Assembly (NCBI GenBank): GCA_963575745.1
Contig: CAUYUJ010020182.1
Coordinates: forward strand, 673,604-737,603
Direction: 5' to 3'
Source of the DNA: Prorocentrum cordatum
Taxonomy: Eukaryota; Sar; Dinophyceae; Prorocentrales; Prorocentraceae
Length of the DNA: 64,000 nt
Part shown: piece after piece, positions 30,662 to 39,293 of the stretch
How positions within the stretch are numbered: position 1 is the first letter of the stretch
Layout: each line of letters opens with the position of its first letter
Program-made: the position numbers and the translations under genes
The notes under the pieces: model-generated
The model's database searches: none
Seen by the model: only the letters and a program-made list of their open reading frames with translations
Told to the model about the DNA's origin: nothing

Positions 30662-33040
30662 TCAGTCGGGTAGTCGAGGAGCCCCAGAGCCGGTAGAGGC
30701 AAGAGGGTTCCTTGTAGCTCTCCGTAGTTGGTCCCCTGTATTGACTGCATCTGGAGGTGGTGGTACGCCTTGTAGGCGGCCGCGACGGGCCGCTACCTGT
30801 GGCGCTTCGCTAGAGGACGCAGAAGGCGTGTTTCCACGCTCGGGGGCGTCTCGTAGCATGTCGTAGCTGCTGGCACCAGATGTCGGATCGACGTTACCGA
30901 AGGATCGTGGTCGCGGTGGCCTGGCGTGTGCGCCTTGGCGGCCACCTGAAGCTGAAGCTTGGCCCTCACCAGGTTTAGGTAAGGGTTTCCACCAAGCTGG
31001 CACGGTTTTGCCTTCGGGGTCGTGGTCGTCTGGAAGTTTAAATGGTTCAGCAAAACGACATTTACCAGGTTCGGTATCGAGGTGGTTCTTAACACCCTTG
31101 CTTCTCGTAAGATCCCTCTGGCATGCGGGACATGGCCAATATACAGAGATGGAATCATGATATTTACACTGCGTAGGGTCTCTGTTATGGCTAGGACTGT
31201 CCTTTCGGACGTTGTCGATGCATGCCGGGCAAGTGGCCACCTTTGGGATGATACGATCACCGATGCGTCTCATACCTTCGCCTGGTCCAGCTTGATCGGG
31301 AAGGTCTGCAGGGTAAGCATGTGCGGTACTTATAGGCGCGTTTCCGCGCGTAGTGTCAATGGCTTTCGCCAGATAGACAGCTTCCACGAAGGCAGACTGC
31401 AGTCGTCGAGTGTATTTTTGTGCCAGTGAAAGCTCTTTATTGCACGGTTGTGCGTGCACATGCTGACCGTTGCAATTGAGTCGCTCAAAGGGTTTAAGAA
31501 TTGTCTCGTTGTTGCTGGTGATATTTGTCGGCTTCTTAATATAGTCACCAGCCGTATCTTTGAGTCCCGTAGCACATTGGTCAATGCGTACGGTTGTAAT
31601 GTGTGGTCGGTTGGCAAGTTTCTTCCATGGGGAAATATCATCCACCCATGTTCCTGTAGGTTGTTCGCGTATAAACCACCTCCGAGCGTCATCTTGGGTT
31701 ACAGCAATTTTACCACAATAAGTTATGTGTGGTAAATCTTCTTTGTGGTGCTGTTCCCAAGTGTTGTAGTTGACTTTGTAGTTGTAGTAGGATGGTGGTC
31801 CTGTGGTGCGGCAACTGGGTTGTAGTATGGCAACTCGTACGTAGCATATAGCGAAGTAATGATCTATAACCCGCTGCACCGAGGGGTCTCCCAGGTCGAC
31901 ATATGTAGTCTTGTCTAGATTGCCTCCTGAGGAGAGTCCCCTTGAGAAGGCAAGCTCTGAGATACCACCCTCACCGCCACAAAGCTCCAACATATCCACG
32001 CAGTTGTTATGACCATAGCATAGTGTAGCAACTATGCTGTATATGTTAGCGCGTGTGTCGGGCATAGATGTGGGGAGGGTAAGGAACAGGTCATCGTCCT
32101 CATCGGAGCTTATCAGCTCAATAGGGACGTCAGTACTCCAGGTTGCCATAAGATCCTGTCCGAGTCCTGACAAGTCGTCGCCGCAATCATCGTTTCCGTC
32201 TTCAACGTGCTTTTTAATGCGGCGAGGCTTGATGCCTGCTTCCTTTTCGGCTTTGAGCCTTTCCTTCTGCTTGATACGCGATTCTGTGGGTAAAACTTGC
32301 TCGTCTTGTTCGCCGGTCTGCGTGCCCATTGTCGTGGTTGAGTGGGTACATGCGTCAATCGCCAGAGTCGGGAGGGGGAGAGAACAATCATCTATGATGA
32401 CGCGTCGAGGTTTCTGTGGTGATTGAGTAGGCTCGTTTCCGAGCAAGACCGGGTCGTCGGGTTGCCAATGCAACCGAGTGCTGATGTTGGCAACCCCTGC
32501 AGGTAGTGGTGCATGCCAATCATACCCTGTTGGTTGATCGGTAACTGAAATATCCTGAGTAACCGCATTGGTATCCAGGTTAATTGTAACACGTCGGATA
32601 ACCTCAGACCATTTCGGCCCGCCCTTGTTGGTCGTCACGTAGTGACGGATGTTGTGGTCCGTACGTGTATAAGTGTTTAAATATACAGGCACGTTTCCGT
32701 GCGTGGTGGTGCTCCCCAGGATGTTGTCGTTCAGATGACGGATGAGTGTAGTACGTGTCTGAGCTCGCCATTCAGCATGCCGTACTGTATGGCCGTACCA
32801 ATCCAACACATGTTGTGGTATTGCCTGTTTGCATGTACATGCCCACAGCTTCGAGCTAATCGGTATTGATGACGCTACCTGCATATAAGTACCACTCGGT
32901 GTACTGTCTTGCATATTGAACCGAATACCGAAATTACACAAACGCATCCGTATTACTGACAACTTAAGATCTTCCAGGGTATCACGTACTGGAGATAACT
33001 TCCAAACATATCCTGGGGGACCAAATATTATGATTTTCAT
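30662..33040 (-). CDS. ORF3: methyltransferase-like region with Cys/His cluster
   Basis: 792 codons. IIIFGPPGYVWK at the start is in the +1 frame relative to the preceding ORF. A block DMLELCGGEGGISELAFSRG (about residues 347-366), then LQPSCRTTGPP (about 408-418) and IREQPTGTW (about 460-468), has the spacing of motifs I, IV and VI of a SAM-dependent (C5-like) methyltransferase. A C-x-G-x-H-x-H segment follows. A C-x2-C/H-C cluster (about 600-655) may bind zinc. Comparable regions precede integrase in dinoflagellate copia polyproteins as I remember them; the catalytic function is inference. It ends in TGA at 30,662, with the same frame open beyond. Confidence 0.55.
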   Translation of the reverse strand: MKIIIFGPPGYVWKLSPVRDTLEDLKLSVIRMRLCNFGIRFNMQDSTPSGTYMQVASSIPISSKLWACTCKQAIPQHVLDWYGHTVRHAEWRAQTRTTLIRHLNDNILGSTTTHGNVPVYLNTYTRTDHNIRHYVTTNKGGPKWSEVIRRVTINLDTNAVTQDISVTDQPTGYDWHAPLPAGVANISTRLHWQPDDPVLLGNEPTQSPQKPRRVIIDDCSLPLPTLAIDACTHSTTTMGTQTGEQDEQVLPTESRIKQKERLKAEKEAGIKPRRIKKHVEDGNDDCGDDLSGLGQDLMATWSTDVPIELISSDEDDDLFLTLPTSMPDTRANIYSIVATLCYGHNNCVDMLELCGGEGGISELAFSRGLSSGGNLDKTTYVDLGDPSVQRVIDHYFAICYVRVAILQPSCRTTGPPSYYNYKVNYNTWEQHHKEDLPHITYCGKIAVTQDDARRWFIREQPTGTWVDDISPWKKLANRPHITTVRIDQCATGLKDTAGDYIKKPTNITSNNETILKPFERLNCNGQHVHAQPCNKELSLAQKYTRRLQSAFVEAVYLAKAIDTTRGNAPISTAHAYPADLPDQAGPGEGMRRIGDRIIPKVATCPACIDNVRKDSPSHNRDPTQCKYHDSISVYWPCPACQRDLTRSKGVKNHLDTEPGKCRFAEPFKLPDDHDPEGKTVPAWWKPLPKPGEGQASASGGRQGAHARPPRPRSFGNVDPTSGASSYDMLRDAPERGNTPSASSSEAPQVAARRGRLQGVPPPPDAVNTGDQLRRATRNPLASTGSGAPRLPD

Positions 33041-33389
33041 ACGGAGTTTCTTGGCTTTTTATCAACAGGTTCGGGTTACGTGACCAATGTGGGGCCACTC
33101 TCTTTCCTGGAGTTCGTGCATACCAGTCACCCGGGGTACTAATCCATATGAGAGTGTAATCTCCACTGATCACCGCACCCAGGTAATCTGTGCCCACGCT
33201 TGTCATAAGCTCATTGTGGGAAATACGATCACATATATAACCTCGGGTGCGGAGGTCGGCGCAAGCCTCTCTCGTATCTTCAATGACAAAAACCTTCTTA
33301 CTAAGGCAGGTTACCCCGCTGTCCTTGTTACCCCCCGGCTTTTCGGCCAACAGGCAAGACGACGAGGGGGCGACGTCGCCCTGCCATCT
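32982..33389 (-). CDS. Continuation of ORF2 after an in-frame TGA
   Basis: Directly after the TGA at 33,390-33,392 the same frame stays open for 13 codons before a TTG and about 120 further codons. It contains KKVFVIEDTREACADLRTRG and ..DYTLIWISTPGDWYART, protein-like sequence that appears to lead into the methyltransferase-like ORF. The TGA is one transition from CGA (Arg). The frame ends in a stop while ORF3 continues in the +1 frame from about 33,050. Confidence 0.6.
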   Translation of the reverse strand, partial: RWQGDVAPSSSCLLAEKPGGNKDSGVTCLSKKVFVIEDTREACADLRTRGYICDRISHNELMTSVGTDYLGAVISGDYTLIWISTPGDWYARTPGKRVAPHWSRNPNLLIKSQETPYENHNIWSPRICLEVISST

Positions 33390-36300
33390 TCAAGATAAAG
33401 AAGATGTGCCTGCAATGTCTGCCAGCATCTGGGCTTCCCTCAGATGCTGGAGCTCAGCACTGCAGCGCGCCGTGGCCTCAGAGGCGGATTGCTCCGCAAA
33501 TGCTGTCAGCATGGATGGATTATCCATCAGCTGTTTCAGCGCGCCTTTGGACCTAGCGTCGCTGACCGTCTGCAGCTCACGGTTAGTGTATCCCATCACT
33601 ATCTTCCGGCGGGACTGTACAGCGTCCATGGGTACACTTCCACCATGCTGGGCCAGTGTCCTGGCAACAAAGCAATCGAACGTCTCAAGATCGTCGATGC
33701 TGTCGCCTCGCATAGTGGCCTTGGCGAGCGTCTCCATCAACCCCTGAGGCAGGTTTCCCTGCAATTGCTCGCGCTCCTGCGCCGGGGTCGGCTCGCCCGT
33801 CAGCACTGTCTGGAATGACGTGCTGCTTGAGCTCGAGGCGGGTTGCCCCGCAGCTCCAAAACAATCACACCTGATCGACAGATGCCCTGACGGCAACTTC
33901 GTCGTCGGCATGATCTTGGAGCCCTCAGGGAGCTCCATTTTGACCTGCCCCTTACCAGGGAATATCAGCTTCTCCTGGCCTCGTTCAAGCACGATGATCG
34001 TGCGTTTGTCCTGCATACTATCGAGGCCTAGGATGGCTGGCAGGTCCTTGCCACAGCCTGACACAATGTTCGTCTTGTATGAATCGAGTTGGGCCGACCC
34101 CTGGTACTCGCAGGCAATACTGAATGTGCCTACGGTATCCGCTGGGGCCGACCCTTCTCCCACTCCGTTGATATTCAAACGAGAGCGGGGCTCGAACGTA
34201 CAAGTACGGCCATGTGCCTCGGCAGCCTGGACGAACTTGTGGCTCGTGTTCTCGCCCATGATATTGATCTTCGAGCCGACATCGATGAGGATGGAATTTC
34301 CACCATCATCCAAGAACGTCTTACTCGGCTGCTTGATGTGCACCGTTTCTGAAGTCTCGGCTGTGCTGTTAGGCGGGTTTCCCCGCAGCCCAGTCGTACT
34401 CCCTGGCGGGTTACCCCGCGTGACACTGGCATGCGACCTGCTTTCGGCCATGCGCGCCAGGTCGATGTACTGGAAGTACGACACGTGCTGGGCGTGATCG
34501 CCACGCTCCTCCCGCCAGTTGGCATACTCATCACGTATGCTCTTATACTGCTCGCGGGTCGTGCGCCTCGTCAGCGTCAGGTACGAGTGAAGGGCAATGT
34601 CCTGCAGCCCCTCATTCGTGATGTGATCCCGGTATTGCAGCCACTCCTCGAACTCCTCGCTCGTCGCTGTGATGTTGACGGCCCTGGCTGCCGTTGCTGC
34701 TGTTGCCACTGAGGAGTCTGATATGTCAAGCGACGGACTATCAGTCTCAGGATTGTCGGCATCCAGCATAAATGTTGTGTGCGCATTATCCATCTGATTC
34801 TGGAAATGTCGAACACGCAACTCACGCAGCTGGTCAGGGTCCAGTGCCATCTCAGCCCCGCCTCCACTCTGGGGAGACATCTGAGGAGTATTAGGCAGGT
34901 TTCCCTGCTGAGGCGCCGTCATCGGGATAAGCTGATCAAAATATCCCGTCTCCATCGGCGGCCTTACCTCCTCTGGCAGGTTTCCCTGCTGTTGGGGCTG
35001 AGCTGTCTGCCTATCTAGCATCCTAGCCGTCATCTCCTCCACCATGCTCCTCAACTCCCGCAGCTCCCTCGCTGCTTGCTCAGGAGTCTGAATGAAGGAG
35101 CCGGTCCACGGAAATGATGACGCTATGATGCCAGGTGCTCGGCAGATAGCACATGGTGGCTGCTGAGGATCTCCCTCGCGCTGATTTGTGACATGGCCCA
35201 CCACATTTGAATTCCAGCACTCCTCATGGAACAAGTGATTACACCTCAAACGGTAAACACTTTCCCTGGGCTGAAATTCTTCGAGGCATACCGCACAGGT
35301 ATCTTCCATCCCAGTGAAAACCTCTACATCTGCTGCCCTGGGATATACCCGCCGCTGTCTCTCCAATACCGTCTCGGAGGGCATAAAGGCTGCTGGGGGA
35401 GTCCCTGTTGGATCCAGCACCTCCGGCACTCCGGCATTTGGCATGGAGGTGGTAGGAGTCACAGTGGGCGAGTTTCCTCGCAAAGGTGAGCCTCTGTTTC
35501 TCACAACCTCAAGTGCAGCTGCACGTGACTGATCTCGTACACTCTGCACGGCCTGCCTTCTCCTGAAGCATGCCTGTTGAGTGTGGTATGTCTGCCTGAT
35601 ATAATCAGGCACGCCCCTACTGCCAGACGATATCGAATGGGCAGTGGGCTGGACAACCACATCTGGCGTCGACGGTGAAGGCATAAAGGCCATGTTCGGA
35701 TACATAGATTGGTCACTGCAACGCACGTTGGCGAGGCTGTGGAGCTGATCCGCCACTTCGCGAACAAACTTGTTCGGAACTCTGGACCCATCAGGGTACA
35801 ATGGCGGATTCATGTGCGCGGGCGGCGGCCTCTGGCCCTGGGCCATGCTCGGGTGAGCATTGAACGCTGGGATGAAGGCTCGTTGCCGAGCAGGATCCCT
35901 TGGGTTGGGGCCCTCAGGCTCCCAGGACCAGGCCGGCCTCCACCTCTGCCCACTTGGGTGAGGCAGATTATGGCTCTGCACCTGCTGCACAGCGGCCGCC
36001 ACTCTTGCACGGTAGTCATCAGGCACACCAGCTACAGTGGTTTGTCCAGCAAACGACCGATGATGGCTTGGTGTGCCGGGCAGGTTTCCCTGCTGACTCG
36101 TTGGAGTGCCGGGCGGCATCATGTTCAGGAGAGCTGTGCCATGCTCAGCCCTAGCCGCAGCAATCCTCTCCATGAGGGTGCCGTTTGTGGCAGGGCGGCC
36201 AGGAGTTCCGAACGGAGACTGTGCAGGTGGTGTGGCCATTGGAGTCATGCCCCGCGGTGTGTGCATGCTCTGCGAGGGGCTTCCATGCATCTGCTCAAAC

Positions 36301-39293
36301 CGAGCAGGCTCTCCAAAGATGCGGCCGAACGACTGCGGGTCTCCCCGCGGCTCAGGCATCTCAGCTCTAAGTCCGTTTATAGGCAGGTTTCCCTGCATGG
36401 CCTGACGATTTCGCGTCGCCATGGCGGACATTGCTCCCTGGCCTGCAGCCCAGGGGTCCTGCTGATATAACCTGTCTGCCAGTTGCTCTACCTGGTCAGG
36501 GTTCAGCGCGGCCGCTATCTGGTCCAGGTCCGAGGTGCTGATGGCCTGCCAAGACACGGCACTAGGCCCTTGGCTTGGGGCACGGCTTGGAGCCGCGCTC
36601 CCGGCCTCACTCTCGGTGATCATCAAGATTGTGTGGACCTCGGGCTGGTTTCCCAGCGTGGTGGGGCTGTAGTGGTCCCCAACCTCCCTGTGGAGGTATA
36701 CCATTGGAGGGTCGACGCCCTCTTGGTCGCGGGACCACTGGTATTTGACGCTGGCACTGCCAACGTCAGTCCACCTGCCAGGGGCTGAAAGCACGGCGGG
36801 GGGGATTCGCGCCCGGCGATCCCCCATGAACTCAGGATTGCGCCAATGCCTCCCCGTGGCAAGGTCCTCTACATGAGAGATGTAGTATGGTTCGATGATA
36901 CCGTTATTTCCCTCGGACAACAGGACTCCGTTATCAGACCAACAAAACTTTATGCCATCTTGCATGGCCTTCTGCCAATCTACGAAGATGATGATGTCTG
37001 AGTCTGGGTCCCACCCACCGTTCACGGCACGACGGCGGACCGTCGGCGCGAAGTGGATGTGTGATCGGCCTGTCCCCCGTTTCTTCGTTTTGTGCTCGGG
37101 TCTACAGGACAAGCCGTACCACATAATGCCTTCAAAGGCATGCCACCGAGTGCCATGCATGGCTACTTCGGGGTACGGGGCCGGTCTCCCGGCAGGTTGG
37201 TCGCACAGGGCGATATAGTTGTACAGCGACCATGGCGCTTTCAATGTCCATGAATGCCCCTGAGAGGCGCGGATGAAGATAGCGGGCTCACCGGAGTCCC
37301 GCATCAACACCTTGAACTGAAGGCGCTGTTTTTCTTCTCCGTCTGGTTCACGGACATGAACAACTTCCATCATGATGGCTGCCAGTTGGTCAACTGGGCG
37401 ACCATATAGGTACTCATTAATGACTTTGGCCTCGTCATGTCTTGGAGTATACCCATCGTGTCTCGATTTTCCTGTGCTCCATGGATAATCCTTCACGAGC
37501 TCCACGAGGTTAACCCAGCCATCATGATCATCGAAGGAGTCCAGGCCCCACGCGGGATTGTGTGGTCTGTCTGGCGCATGTCTGCATATCCTGCTGAGAG
37601 CTTTACTCAGCTGTTTGAGAATGTGATTGGATGTAGGAAGGATTTTGGCTTGCCTGCATTTCTTCATGAATGCCTCATCCACCGAGCGTATCGGTGGGAG
37701 CTTCCGCAGAGCAAGTCTATCCCTGATCACACTCGGAGTCCCACTGGTGAAGGACGTGTCACCTGGGTGGTGCAGCTGATCCACGGGCGGGTTTCCCCGC
37801 ATAGGAGCCTCTGTCGCTGAAGAGGCTGCGGCTCCTGAAGAGGAGGAAGCTGCAGCGGCAGCGCCTGGCGGGTTTCCCCGCGGTGATCCGCGACTGGCGC
37901 TGCCCCTGATCGTCGGCACCCAGGTACCCCTGGACATAGCACCTTCGTCGGACCTTTTGGAACGGGCCGCCGCGGGCGAAACTGGCGCAGGGGCATACCC
38001 GGTGCGCTCGAAAGCTGCGGCCCTTTTCGCAATGGAGCTGCTGCGACGAGGCGGGCGTCTCCGTTCCTCCACAGGGTCCTGAGGTTGCTGCTTGGGCTCA
38101 GACGCTTGTGCAGGAGTTGCGCCAATCGGCGGCCTCGGAGTTGCAGACCGAGGCACCTCCATCTGCACATCTGGCCCAGGGTCCTGAGAGCGCGCCTTCG
38201 GTTTCGCCTCCGAGGACGACCTCGGTGCAGGGGTTTCACTCTTAGCCTTCGACAGTAGTGGGAGTGGGGGTTTTCTAGCCCCCTTCATGTAAATCTTGTT
38301 GGAATCCTCCAACATCTGGCGAGTTGCCTCGCGTGCGCGTTCGTCTGCTATCCGCATGCGCTCCTCGTCCTCCGCCACACGTTGGGCCTTCTGTTCATCC
38401 TTGGATGTCAGTTCTGGTTGCTGGGACTGGATAGAAACGCCGGGCGAGTTTCCTCGCATTCCAGGAAGACTAAACAGCGCGTCTTTTTCTTCCTGGGTCA
38501 TGGGCACCAGTCCCCTTGGAGCCGTAGGAGGCTTATCCTCTTCGTCTTTCGGATCCAAGTGGCCCAGGATCCCGAGACGACGATTCACTTCTGCGATCTC
38601 GTCCTGTGTCATCGGGATAAGTGGCGGATGGCCCTCTTTATGAGGGGTTTTGCCCCTGTTGGGGCTCAGACCTTCATTGTTGCCAACGGGGCATCCCGGC
38701 CTGTGGTTCTGGAACGGCTCGGAACAAGGTCTGCAAGCTGCTTGAGGCCTATACTGCTTGCGAGCCGCGATGATGTTTCGCAGCTGGGTCCGCACTTCTT
38801 CAATTTCAGGGCGGCGGATGTTTGTTGCAAGCTGATAGCCTCCGCGAATGGCCTTGCCCTCAGTGTCCCTATAGGCAGGGTTGCCCTTGCCGAAGGCCGA
38901 GTGTTCCCCTTTTCGGCGTCCTGGGTCATTATACGGAAGCAGCTGGCCGGCGTCTTGGGTCATTATACGGAAGCAGCTGGCCACCTCTCCTGAGAGCGTG
39001 TTCTTTCGGGCCAGCCTGCCTCCACTCACGAGGAAGCCGAGCCTGTGGATGTGGCTCTCATCTGACGCGCGTATGGGAACGAGACCTTCTGGTGTTCTCA
39101 TCAGAAGAGGCTGCCGAAGCAGCCTGAGCGGTAACCGGTGGAGGCGCCTGCGGAGGCTCCTGTGCGATCCCAGGTGGATCGTCCAACAGAGGCAGGTTTC
39201 CCTGCTGGCTGGAGCTCGGCGCAAATGGCGCTTGTGCCGATGGTGATGATGATTCAGACTCGTCAGGATCGAAGCCAACCTCTTCCTCACCAT
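33390..39293 (-). CDS. Polyprotein ORF2: Tpt1/KptA-like domain, RING-H2 and aspartic protease
   Basis: 1967-codon open frame in the +1 frame relative to gag; sequence becomes protein-like after about 39,095, so translation probably enters from gag. Three domains are recognisable: Tpt1/KptA RNA 2'-phosphotransferase-like (about residues 558-815), RING-H2 (about 1327-1388) and retropepsin-like protease (about 1660-1790). The rest is Pro/Gln/Arg-rich, low-complexity and full of GNLP/GNPP peptides encoded by the hairpins. A ..GLVPMTQEE-like phrase occurs several times (about 38,510, 38,610 and 39,080). The frame ends in TGA, after which the same frame stays open. Confidence 0.7.
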   Translation of the reverse strand: MVRKRLASILTSLNHHHHRHKRHLRRAPASRETCLCWTIHLGSHRSLRRRLHRLPLRLLRQPLLMRTPEGLVPIRASDESHIHRLGFLVSGGRLARKNTLSGEVASCFRIMTQDAGQLLPYNDPGRRKGEHSAFGKGNPAYRDTEGKAIRGGYQLATNIRRPEIEEVRTQLRNIIAARKQYRPQAACRPCSEPFQNHRPGCPVGNNEGLSPNRGKTPHKEGHPPLIPMTQDEIAEVNRRLGILGHLDPKDEEDKPPTAPRGLVPMTQEEKDALFSLPGMRGNSPGVSIQSQQPELTSKDEQKAQRVAEDEERMRIADERAREATRQMLEDSNKIYMKGARKPPLPLLSKAKSETPAPRSSSEAKPKARSQDPGPDVQMEVPRSATPRPPIGATPAQASEPKQQPQDPVEERRRPPRRSSSIAKRAAAFERTGYAPAPVSPAAARSKRSDEGAMSRGTWVPTIRGSASRGSPRGNPPGAAAAASSSSGAAASSATEAPMRGNPPVDQLHHPGDTSFTSGTPSVIRDRLALRKLPPIRSVDEAFMKKCRQAKILPTSNHILKQLSKALSRICRHAPDRPHNPAWGLDSFDDHDGWVNLVELVKDYPWSTGKSRHDGYTPRHDEAKVINEYLYGRPVDQLAAIMMEVVHVREPDGEEKQRLQFKVLMRDSGEPAIFIRASQGHSWTLKAPWSLYNYIALCDQPAGRPAPYPEVAMHGTRWHAFEGIMWYGLSCRPEHKTKKRGTGRSHIHFAPTVRRRAVNGGWDPDSDIIIFVDWQKAMQDGIKFCWSDNGVLLSEGNNGIIEPYYISHVEDLATGRHWRNPEFMGDRRARIPPAVLSAPGRWTDVGSASVKYQWSRDQEGVDPPMVYLHREVGDHYSPTTLGNQPEVHTILMITESEAGSAAPSRAPSQGPSAVSWQAISTSDLDQIAAALNPDQVEQLADRLYQQDPWAAGQGAMSAMATRNRQAMQGNLPINGLRAEMPEPRGDPQSFGRIFGEPARFEQMHGSPSQSMHTPRGMTPMATPPAQSPFGTPGRPATNGTLMERIAAARAEHGTALLNMMPPGTPTSQQGNLPGTPSHHRSFAGQTTVAGVPDDYRARVAAAVQQVQSHNLPHPSGQRWRPAWSWEPEGPNPRDPARQRAFIPAFNAHPSMAQGQRPPPAHMNPPLYPDGSRVPNKFVREVADQLHSLANVRCSDQSMYPNMAFMPSPSTPDVVVQPTAHSISSGSRGVPDYIRQTYHTQQACFRRRQAVQSVRDQSRAAALEVVRNRGSPLRGNSPTVTPTTSMPNAGVPEVLDPTGTPPAAFMPSETVLERQRRVYPRAADVEVFTGMEDTCAVCLEEFQPRESVYRLRCNHLFHEECWNSNVVGHVTNQREGDPQQPPCAICRAPGIIASSFPWTGSFIQTPEQAARELRELRSMVEEMTARMLDRQTAQPQQQGNLPEEVRPPMETGYFDQLIPMTAPQQGNLPNTPQMSPQSGGGAEMALDPDQLRELRVRHFQNQMDNAHTTFMLDADNPETDSPSLDISDSSVATAATAARAVNITATSEEFEEWLQYRDHITNEGLQDIALHSYLTLTRRTTREQYKSIRDEYANWREERGDHAQHVSYFQYIDLARMAESRSHASVTRGNPPGSTTGLRGNPPNSTAETSETVHIKQPSKTFLDDGGNSILIDVGSKINIMGENTSHKFVQAAEAHGRTCTFEPRSRLNINGVGEGSAPADTVGTFSIACEYQGSAQLDSYKTNIVSGCGKDLPAILGLDSMQDKRTIIVLERGQEKLIFPGKGQVKMELPEGSKIMPTTKLPSGHLSIRCDCFGAAGQPASSSSSTSFQTVLTGEPTPAQEREQLQGNLPQGLMETLAKATMRGDSIDDLETFDCFVARTLAQHGGSVPMDAVQSRRKIVMGYTNRELQTVSDARSKGALKQLMDNPSMLTAFAEQSASEATARCSAELQHLREAQMLADIAGTSSLS
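33930..34330 (-). other. Retropepsin-like aspartic protease
   Basis: ILIDVGSKINIMG (about 34,297-34,259) stands where retroviral-type proteases have hydrophobic-D-T/S-G-A-hydrophobic. It retains the Asp and Gly but has Val at the Thr/Ser position. AILGLDSMQ (about 34,037-34,011) matches the ILG-x-D block near the C-terminal flap. It would cut the polyprotein. The DVG variant may be functional or decayed. Confidence 0.65.
35128..35312 (-). other. RING-H2 finger
   Basis: CAVCLEEF..LRCNHLFHEECW..CAIC gives C-x2-C, C-x-H-x2-H-x2-C and C-x2-C, a complete RING-H2 (ubiquitin E3 type) ligand set. The last pair follows an insertion of about 20 residues. Confidence 0.8.
36850..37620 (-). other. Tpt1/KptA-like RNA 2'-phosphotransferase domain
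   Basis: Ordered family signatures are visible: SKALSRICRHAP..GL (N-terminal S-x-x-LS-x-x-L-RH..GL block with its catalytic Arg-His), DGWVNLVELV, MHGTRWHAFEGIMWYGL (HGT..W..I...GL), RSHIHFAP (HIH block) and NGVLLSEGNNGIIEPYYI. Tpt1/KptA enzymes use NAD+ to remove the 2'-phosphate left by tRNA-type RNA ligation, and some ADP-ribosylate nucleic-acid ends. The domain is inside the element's ORF and contains hairpins, so it has been resident for some time. Activity not proven. Confidence 0.75.

Noticed and set aside
37180-37193. Treating the 37180 hairpin as chance
   Set aside because: It lies inside the Tpt1-like domain and does not read as GN-x-P, but stem and loop fit the rule exactly, so it was kept in the family.
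39100-39293. N-terminal His/Arg-rich start of ORF2 as a real protein start
   Set aside because: The first 65 or so codons overlap gag in another frame and have odd composition. Meaningful sequence starts near 39,095, where a +1 shift from gag fits better.
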